Source: Adiantum capillus-veneris (taxonomy: Eukaryota > Streptophyta > Polypodiopsida > Polypodiales > Pteridaceae). From it: a DNA stretch of 64,000 nt. The position numbers and the translations under genes were made by a program. A model generated the notes under the pieces. It was not told the DNA's origin. It saw nothing but the letters and a program-made list of their open reading frames with translations, and did not search any database. Shown here piece by piece: positions 56,851-64,000 of the stretch. The stretch lies in NCBI GenBank assembly GCA_014529385.2, contig CM043962.1:122597970-122661969 (forward strand), given 5' to 3'. Within the stretch, counting starts at the first letter, position 1. Each line of letters starts with the position of its first letter.

Positions 56851-57131
56851 CCTCAAGCTTAGCCCAAGCTTACCTAAGGTCGAAGGACTTTTTCACACAT
56901 TATTGGAGGTCTTCAATGAAGCTAACCCTAAGGTCTTATGCTCCATTGGTTAGCCTTGCTCTTGATAGACCATCTCCCATTTGGGCCCCTTTACTATTGG
57001 CCCCGTGTTGAGATAGATCTATAAGCACATATCTATATCTTAACACTTGTTCGCGTCTATTCTCCCACATTAAGTGATCAATTTTTTATGAGAAAATCAT
57101 TTGGGTTGGTTAGATATTAGATTTTATGACA

Positions 57132-57463
57132 CTCCTGGACTTATCAAAAAGATCTTCTACCCGAGGCACTGGAAATCTGTTTTTGATAGTGATATGGTTT
57201 AGTGCTCGATAGTCCACACACATACGGTAGGTACCATCTTTCTTTTGCACTAAAAGGACTGGAGAACAAAAGGGAGAGGAACTAGGCCTCACCATCCCTT
57301 TGTCTACCAATTCGTGTACTTGCCTCATAATCTCCTCTTGTTGAGCTTGTGAGACTCGATAAGGAGGTTTGTTAGGCTGAGCTTCCTGGAAGGAGCTCAA
57401 TACGATGGTCATCATCCCCTCGTTTTGGAGGTAGGTCCATAGGGATATCATCAATGAACACAT
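57132..57463 (-). pseudogene. Element D RT N-terminal stub
   Basis: Contains [40 protein letters not shown] and [14 protein letters not shown], then breaks off. The following codons (SRSVIKSNI, stop) come from a copy of host flank and from the LTR. No active-site aspartates remain, so it cannot be a working RT. Confidence 0.9.
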
Positions 57464-58877
57464 CTTGGAATCCTTTTAGAAAAGTAGACAAGTCTAACTC
57501 TTCTTGATTCCTATCATTTTCATTTGATGAAACATTATTAGCTTTTAGAGACTCTTTGACATAAATCATGTACGCAGAAACTGAGCTCTTCATTGATTTA
57601 TCAAAAGAAAGAGGATTTACAAGTGGAATAGTGCGACCACGCTCACTAGCATCTATATACATGTTCTTTCCCCTGTAGGTGAAGTAAATTCTCCTTTCAG
57701 AGAACTTCATGTTGGCAGCCATGCGATCAAACCATGGTGTCCCTAGGATAACATCCTGATGTTGGAGAGGAGAGATGAAGAAGTCTTCTTTGTCGACATA
57801 GCTTTGGACATGAAGCCTCAACTTCCCAATCAAGGGAGTAACAGAGGCTTGTTGTCCCTTGAAAGCTGCATCGTCTATTACTATATCTCCCATCTCAAAA
57901 GCTTGAATGCCCAACTTGGTGGCCAACTCTATTGATATGAAGTTGAGAGTAGAGCCTGGGTCAAACAAGATGAAGGCATCATGCTCTCTTACCTTTCCCC
58001 ACGCATAGGAAAGTGATGATCCTTTGCAATGACCATCCTCTTTTGGAGCTTCAATGGTGGAATCCCTAGGAGTCTCATTGCGAGTATTCTTCTTGGGGCA
58101 AGAACGATAGCCATGTCCTTGCTCTCCACACTTGAAACACTTATGGTCCTTGCGAAAAGCTTCAAGCTCTTCAGGAGAGAGTTTGTTTTTACCTTTGTAA
58201 ACTCCCTTCTCCTTGGACCGATTGTTGTTGTTGTTGTTGTTGTTGTTGGAAGTGCCTTGGGAATTATTTTGAGCATTGGATTTCCCCTTTGCATCATTTT
58301 TATCTTTGTTTTCCATGGGCTTGACATTACGTCTAGCCCCTTGATGGAAATTGATGCGTGAAGCAACCATGGTGTGGTGGATTACTTCGGTAATAGTACC
58401 GGGCCGTTGAGAGTTGATGTATTCGGCCATCTCTTCAGGTAATCCCGCACAGAATTGTTGTCTTTGTTTGGCAAAGTCTATCTTTTGAAAGACAGTAGCT
58501 TTGAGATGTAAATCCCAAAACTTGTCTACATACTTGTTGATAGACTCACGAGAGAGAAGCTTCAAGCCGCGCCATTCGGTAAGAACTTTATCTTTAGTAT
58601 CACTTGGAAGAAATTGCTTCATGATGGAAAATCATAGAGTTTTCCATGTCTTTGGGGCTTCTCCATTGCCACGAAGTCTAGCCCACCATTGACGAGCTAA
58701 TTTTTGGAAGTGCATAGCTACATGGCGTAGCTTGGAGGACTCTGTGAAGCCCTCGTCCCCAAAGGCCACATCAAATTGCTGGATGAAGGCCAACACTTTG
58801 TCGGTAGCACCAAAGGTGCCATCGTAGGTGAGAAAAGAGATACTCTTTCCTCCCTCCTTGAACTTCTTTAGCTTTTG
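57372..58877 (-). pseudogene. Element D gag C-terminal part and protease
   Basis: KKFKEGGKSISFLTYDGTFG, FIQQFDVAFGDEGF and ARQWWARLRGNGEAPKTWKT are followed by TGA (~58630), then SIMKQFLPSDTKDKVLTEWR and on in a 416-codon open frame: GLPEEMAEYINSQRPG, Asn-rich linker, intact zinc knuckle CFKCGEQGHGYRSC, protease LFDPGSTLNFISIELATKLG and DVILGTPWFDRM. The TGA stands where element C has CGA (Arg), a CpG-type change. The protease and knuckle look intact. Confidence 0.85.
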
Positions 58878-59435
58878 TTACCTTCGCCATGCAGGAAATG
58901 ATTTGCGATGTCCTCCCCTCTTGTATTCTCTAGGAGAATAGCCATAACTTTCATCGGAAGAGGAGGAAGGTGAAGAAGAAGGAGAAGAGGGTGACCTCTT
59001 CCTAGCCCTTTTCTTCCTTTGTTTCCTCTCTTGCCTTTCAGAGTGATGAGGAGAAGGACTATAGGTTGCTCTTTTCCTCTTGGGAGGAGTAGGCAATCGT
59101 CTAGACCTCCGTCTTCGTGGAGCCACATCTTCAGAAGAACTTAGACTGTCATTGCTTTCTTTCTCTTTGGATTCCTCCTCTCGAATGGGAGAGAGTCTTC
59201 TTTTGGGGGTCTCTTCAAGAGGCCTCCTAAGCTCTCTTTCTTCTGGGAGAGGAAGGGAAATTCCATAAGCACGAAGTTGTTGAGTAACTTCGGCTTGCAA
59301 AACAGGGTTGCCCATAGCTTGTTGCAACCTAGTGATGAGATAATTCACAAACATGGGAGCATCATCATTAGCACCTTCATGTGCAAAATCAAAGCTATCA
59401 ATGTTCATTCTACTCTCTTGATTATTGTCAGCCAT
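58878..59435 (-). pseudogene. Element D gag N-terminal part
   Basis: ATG at 59435 gives MADNNQESRMNIDSFDF, then APMFVNYLITRLQQAMGN, a Ser/Glu-rich part, and a strongly basic Arg/Lys/Ser stretch (RRRRSRRL, KQRKKRARKRSPSS). It ends with TAA at 58880-58878, in frame with the downstream gag part. Element C starts the same way. The basic region could bind RNA. Confidence 0.82.
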
Positions 59436-59836
59436 GTTAACAAAATTTATGTTTATACTTAGTGTATGCTTTGGCAATACAAAACCTTAGTTGCCACTCC
59501 TCTTAGCCTTTGAAAATCGTCTCTTAAGTATCTACACCCACGGCTCAAAGTGGTTAATTATAAAGAGTAGAGGAGTAGGTCTAACATAGAAGAGTTGCCA
59601 AGGGCTAGCTCCTTTCGGACTTCTTATGGCTCAATAATGGTAAAGCCGTAGGCAAGTCTACAATGACTCCATTATTAAGTCCAAAGCTCCCGAGGTGTGC
59701 ACCATCCCCCACATAGTGGGCTTAACAAAACCGATATTAGATCCCAGTTCCACTTACTCTATTATAATTAACAACATCAACCATTTATAGGCTACTTAAG
59801 GACCTCTCTTCTTAAGCAAGAAAAGAGAAACCAAAT
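59436..59836. other. Element D leader
   Basis: 400 bases between primer site and gag ATG, with no ORF of note. Homologous to 29565-29951 of element C. RNA packaging signals would be expected here but are not recognisable by eye. Confidence 0.6.
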
Positions 59837-59848
59837 GCTCTGATACCA
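59837..59848 (-). other. Element D primer-binding site (initiator tRNA-Met)
   Basis: The minus strand reads TGGTATCAGAGC, one base inside the LTR edge at 59850. This is the standard plant LTR-element primer site for initiator tRNA-Met. Confidence 0.92.
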
Positions 59849-60866
59849 ATGTAATGGAATTTGCCTATTCAATTTGAGAGAAGCAGAATTTAATGAGAAT
59901 ACTTTCAAGAAATGATTTTGTGAGCATAGCGGGTAGACATAATTGAAGATAGCAACATAATCATAGCAATTAGTTAACTTGGCATAGACAATACTTTTGC
60001 AAGAGAGAGAATTTAGAGAACATGACAACAGTTGAGGACCGGATTTATGTGGAGCCGGTCCCCCCTCCAATAGGCATTTGTATTATGATTTCTCCCATAA
60101 AGAGAGACTTGTTACAATACATTCTTTGTGTTCCTTGTGACCTAGGTGAAGTAATTAAGATGGAAAGCTTCATGAATCACCATCATAGCATAACCTAAAC
60201 TTGAAGAAAGCTTTAACTATACCAAGCCTCAGTCCCAAGACCTCAAACACCTTCGAAGGTGGAGAGAGCTAGCAGGGAATGAGGGTAGGGAAGAGGAAGA
60301 AGAAACATTTCATACGAGAAAGAGCTAGTTCCTCACTTATCATAACTCTTGAGCTAGCATACATAATAGCATAGTAATGAAGAAGAAGGAGATGACAAGC
60401 TCAAGCATTGAAGCATGGCTCTTGGTTGGATTTGCACTCCATAGCCTCTAGTGTTGGTGTAGGCTCTCAACCTCTACTTGCTTGGAGAGGGAGCTCTTGC
60501 ACTTTTCATAGCACACAATGAGAGTGTTTGTGAGTGTGTGTGGGTGAGTATACCCCCTAACCACCCCCCTAGCTTGCTTGGGTCTACTCCCCCTTGTAAC
60601 TCATGCTTGAAGCTCATTGGACCCCTCCAGGCCTAGCCAATCACAAGCAGGAGCCATTACAAGCAATAGGGGTAGCCTTGGGACAAGTGTCCCCCTTTCC
60701 CCTTTGAGAGAGAGGACTTGATAAATGAAAAATCAATTAATTAAATATCCTAAATTATCATTGGACCCCTTGGGTGGCCAACCAATAGGCTTCAGGCACA
60801 CCATGAGGGCAACATGAGGAGGAACTTGACAAGTGTCCTTGCTGCCTCTTCAAGCTGGGGCTTCCC

Positions 60867-60867
<1 letters not shown>

Positions 60868-60947
<80 letters not shown>

Positions 60948-60956
60948 TGTGTGTGT
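60868..60956 (+). repeat. (TG)n microsatellite in D right LTR
   Basis: About 44 TG units with a single GA interruption near the end. Confidence 0.95.
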
Positions 60957-61084
60957 TCTCTCTCATCCCCCCCCCTTGTAGGTTCGCCCCCCTCCTTGTA
61001 GGGATCTTTTTGACTTTAGGAGCTCAAGCACCTTAGTCATCAAGCATGACAAAGCACTTGGACTAGGGGGTATTCCCACAAGCA

Positions 61085-61260
61085 TCTCAGGCAAGCATGT
61101 CAAGGAACCTCAAGCACCTTAATCAAGCGGCAAGTCAAGCACCTCAAGCATGGAGTAAGTCAAGCACCTCAAGCACCTTAATCAAGCACCTCAAGCAGGA
61201 CAAACACCTCAAGCACAACAAGCACCTCAAGCAGGTCAAGCACCTCGAGCTTGGGCCGGG
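61085..61260 (+). repeat. CAAGCACCT minisatellite in D right LTR
   Basis: At least ten irregular copies of CTCAAGCACCT-like units, including a block duplicated relative to the left LTR. Confidence 0.8.
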
Positions 61261-61547
61261 TTCCCACCTCAAGCTCAGCCCTAGCTTACCTAAGGTCAAA
61301 GGACTTTTTCACACATTATTGGAGGTCTTCAATGAAGCTAACCCTAAGGTCTTATGCTCCATTGGTTAGCCTTGCTCTTGATAGACCATCTCCCATTTGG
61401 GCCCCTTTACTATTGGCCCCGTGTTGAGATAGATCTATAAGCACATATCTATATCTTAACACTTGTTCGCGTTTATTCTCCCACATTAAGTGATCAATTT
61501 AATATGAGAAAATCATTTGGGTTGGTTAGATATTAGATTTTATGACA

Positions 61548-61552
61548 CTCCT
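61548..61552. repeat. target-site duplication of element D (right)
   Basis: CTCCT, matching 55472-55476. Confidence 0.85.
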
Positions 61553-62715
61553 GGACTCCTTTGTCCATCAAAAGAAATGCAACATCAGCATCCTTATCAC
61601 TACTGGTAGTGCTATCACTGTCCTCATCTGTTCACGGTGGAATAGTCTTCATCACTAGACTCATCCTCATCTTCATAAAGATCCTCCAATCATTTCCTTG
61701 TGTCCATATTATAAAGCTTCTTGGCACCTGTCTTTCCATAGAGGCTAATCGTACCACCTCTCCAATCTTGAACAGCTCCCACTGCACGTAACCATGGTCT
61801 GCCCAATATAATCGGATATGCTCCCAACCCCGTTGGCATCACATGAAAATCAACCACTTCCTTTGCATCATATGCTTCCACTTCTAAGCTCTTTAAAACA
61901 CTCAAACATTTTACTTTCTGATGGTTGGCCAATCTAATCCGAAACCCTGACACCCCAGTCACTGTAAGACCCATCTTCTCAATGAATGAGTGTGTTATCA
62001 CACATATTTGGGCTCCGCCATCCACATAACCTTGTCCCAGATTTTTTCTTTTATGCCACACATTTACTATTGGACAAATGTCTAGTAGCTCATCCATCGC
62101 CAACACCTTCACTGAACCTCTCTCTAGTTCTTTCACCATTGGGTTAACCATACTCTTCCACTGTCGCTTCAGCTTAGGCACCATCTCTATAAGCTTCCCA
62201 AAAGTAACATCTGCTTTCTTGCTTGTCAGATCCTCCTTCAAGTCATAGCTTAATTGCCCATCCCCTAGTGGAAAATATGAAACATGAAACTTGCAATGAG
62301 CTCTCCTTTTCCTCTTGGCCTTGACATCCTCGCCTTCATGGCTCTTTCCTTTCTTCTTACTAGGACCTGGAGCACTTCTTCCTTCCTTGTCCTCTGTGAT
62401 TCTCTTCCCAATAGGCATCACTAATGTATCCTCTAGCTTTGATGCCTTCTCCAAGGTGACTACACTTAACACTTTTGTCTTTCCCTTTTCCTCATGGGTT
62501 AATCCACTGGTTCCTTCATCTCCCTTAATTTCAATGCCATAATCATTTGACCTAGTTAGCACCTGTCTTGGCAATGGATACATGTCTCCACCCATCCTTG
62601 GTGGCTTATCACATTGTGGGCTGATGTGACCCAACTCTCCACAATTATAACATGTGGGCGTCTGCCTCCAGAACCTACCATTGCTTTGTCCAACACAATT
62701 CCTAGGTCTTTCTTC
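61553..62715 (-). pseudogene. Element E zinc knuckle, linker and protease
   Basis: An intact zinc knuckle CYNCGELGHISPQC (~62660) is followed by a charged linker (KGKSHEGEDVKAKRKRRAHC). The protease has YVDGGAQICVITHSFIEKMG (DGGA active site) and AYPIILGRPWLRAVGAVQDW. The 62634-61690 frame is open; near 61640 a frame break leads to DSDSTTSSDKDADVAFLL, which meets element D. It parallels element B protease (DDGAYVCVMT, ILGRPWL). Confidence 0.85.
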
Positions 62716-62718
62716 ACC

Positions 62719-63507
62719 TCATGGCTGATTTACAAACCTCCCTTGACCTCGATTATTTCGCACTTGACCTAGCATGTTTAGGCTGAGATTCTTCATCAAA
62801 TCTACCACTTGCCTCATGTCTTGCCTTAGCAAATCATCTTGCACTGCTGTAGTGACCACTGCTGGCATAACCTGAGGAGTAACAGAAACCACTGGTTCAT
62901 GATGAACCCGACCTTGCGAAGAATCCATAGGCTGAAATTCAGACCTCATGGGCAAAGACTCCACCCCTAACTGGCTCATTTTCCTCAACTTCCACTCTTT
63001 GTTCCTTGCTACCTCTAGTGCATCTTCATATGTCCTAGGCTTCTTTAGGTCCACTCTCCAACGTCTATTCTCCCAAAGACCAGCCAAGAACCTGTCCTTC
63101 TTCATCATGTCAGGCGGGGGTACCTGTGGTGCTAAGGCCTTGCACATCCACTTCCATGCCAATGAGAACTTACTTATGTACGCATCTACTGGCTCACCTT
63201 CCTTTTGCACTAAAGCCTGTACTTCTTGCCACACTTTGTCAGGATCTTCTATCTTCACAAACTCCACTTCCAATCCATGCCTTAGATTTTCCCAACTCAA
63301 TCTTACAGGTGGATCCGCTGCACACAATTGCTCTTCAAATTCTTTGGACCAAACTCGTGCATCACTCTTCAAACAGATTTGGAGAAGACGTAACATCTGC
63401 GTTGGGTCATGAATCTGGTTGCTAATGCAGGCAATCTCCATCTTTTCCAAAAAGTCTTCCACATCTTCATCACTTCTTCCATGAAAATCCGGTTAAGAGA
63501 AAGCCAT
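62719..63507 (-). pseudogene. Element E gag
   Basis: ATG at 63507 (MAFS), TAA at 63495-63493, then PDFHGRSDEDVEDFLEKMEI and a retrotransposon gag capsid-type region: MLRLLQICLKSDARVWSKEF, EGEPVDAYISKFSLAWKWM, FLAGLWENRRWRVDLKKPRT. The open frame ends at 62719 just before the zinc knuckle. Only the one early stop and the one before the knuckle disrupt it. Confidence 0.85.
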
Positions 63508-64000
63508 GGCTACCCAAATTACGATGCTTTGAGAACCCCTTCGAACACACGTGCAAGAACATAACTCCCAAACGGAGCCAAAACAGCCCAAGTCCGTCTC
63601 ACACAATCTTGTTGCCCTCGTACTCCTATGAATGAATGCACTCTTTATATGTCAAAGAAGTGAATGGAGATTTTGGGATTATATCATTCTCTTCAAGACT
63701 TTTAAGGCCCCTTTGAAGGACACGTGTCAAACAACTACAGATAATCGACCTTCGTCTTTAGCAATCCAGGTAGCACATTGGAAAGGGAATTTTCAAGAGT
63801 CTAATCATAGCCACTTAGATCGAGAAAAGTGGTCGTCACATATATATTGTGTCCCTCTCTCTCTCTCTCTCTCTTAGTAACAAGCTAACACGGACACCAC
63901 GGATACCATTTTTAGAGCTCTCATTGTAAAAACACTTATTATTTTGATAAATTGGGAATATTGTAACTCCTATTTTTTGGATAAACCTTGTAATTGATGA
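63508..64000. other. Element E leader and right flank
   Basis: Contains the inverted copy (63557-63619) of 54179-54241 and a short CT run (63855-63876). No clear LTR edge or primer site was found, so the 5' limit of E is open. No gene. Confidence 0.5.

Larger units (their letters stand above)
59850..61547 (-). repeat. Element D right (5') LTR
   Basis: 1698 bases with the same TG/CA ends as the left LTR. It contains the (GT)n run 60868-60956 and the longer CAAGCACCT minisatellite 61085-61260. Confidence 0.9.

Overview
The window reads as intergenic DNA from a large, retrotransposon-packed plant genome. I see no bacterial-type gene organisation and no complete single-copy host gene. The organism cannot be named from sequence alone. 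Tat-like Ty3/gypsy elements with a second (archaeal-type) RNase H and chromovirus-like elements primed by initiator tRNA-Met indicate a land plant. One Ty3 element with an unusual TLPQGATNSV/FLDD reverse transcriptase, plus an intron-bearing DDE-type transposase gene, would fit a seed-free plant such as a fern or lycophyte; that is weak inference.

Layout. 1-284: stub of a Ty1/copia gag. 1796-25466: element B, a minus-strand Tat-like Ty3/gypsy element (3' LTR 1796-4272, 5' LTR 23717-25466, truncated). Its integrase is split by element A (4472-18731, minus), which has two ~1.7 kb LTRs, a purine tract, a primer-binding site, gag, protease, RT, RNase H and integrase. A is in turn split between protease and RT by element H (about 9780-14938, plus), a 5'-truncated Tat-like element carrying RNase H, second RNase H, integrase and one LTR. 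This gives three nesting levels. 25467-31609: element C, a chromovirus-like element (minus) that has lost its 3' end. 31680 onward: a primer site and LTR start of a further old element (G).

31.8-35.5 kb holds only microsatellites. 35.5-44 kb contains two broken plus-strand coiled-coil coding remnants flanking element F. F is a pol-less LTR element (36898-42822) with a Cys-rich/coiled-coil ORF, and its right LTR carries a 1341-bp non-autonomous DNA transposon with terminal inverted repeats and a TTAA (or TA) duplication. 44.0-46.5 kb is a diverged tandem array.

49.5-54.6 kb is the most interesting locus: a plus-strand, multi-exon DDE-transposase-like gene between direct repeats, followed by an ORF whose first nine codons spell MARTKQTAR, identical to the start of histone H3. 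A GT-AG intron would splice this ORF in frame to the transposase. 54665-63507: element E (Tat-like, minus) is interrupted by element D (55477-61547, chromovirus-like, minus) with a perfect 5-bp target duplication. D has lost most of pol and carries a copy of its own flanking DNA at an internal junction.

Almost every retroelement ORF carries stops or frameshifts, so the window is mostly a fossil record. The candidate active or biologically novel units are the transposase/H3-tail locus, the 1341-bp DNA element and the LTR promoter of element A.
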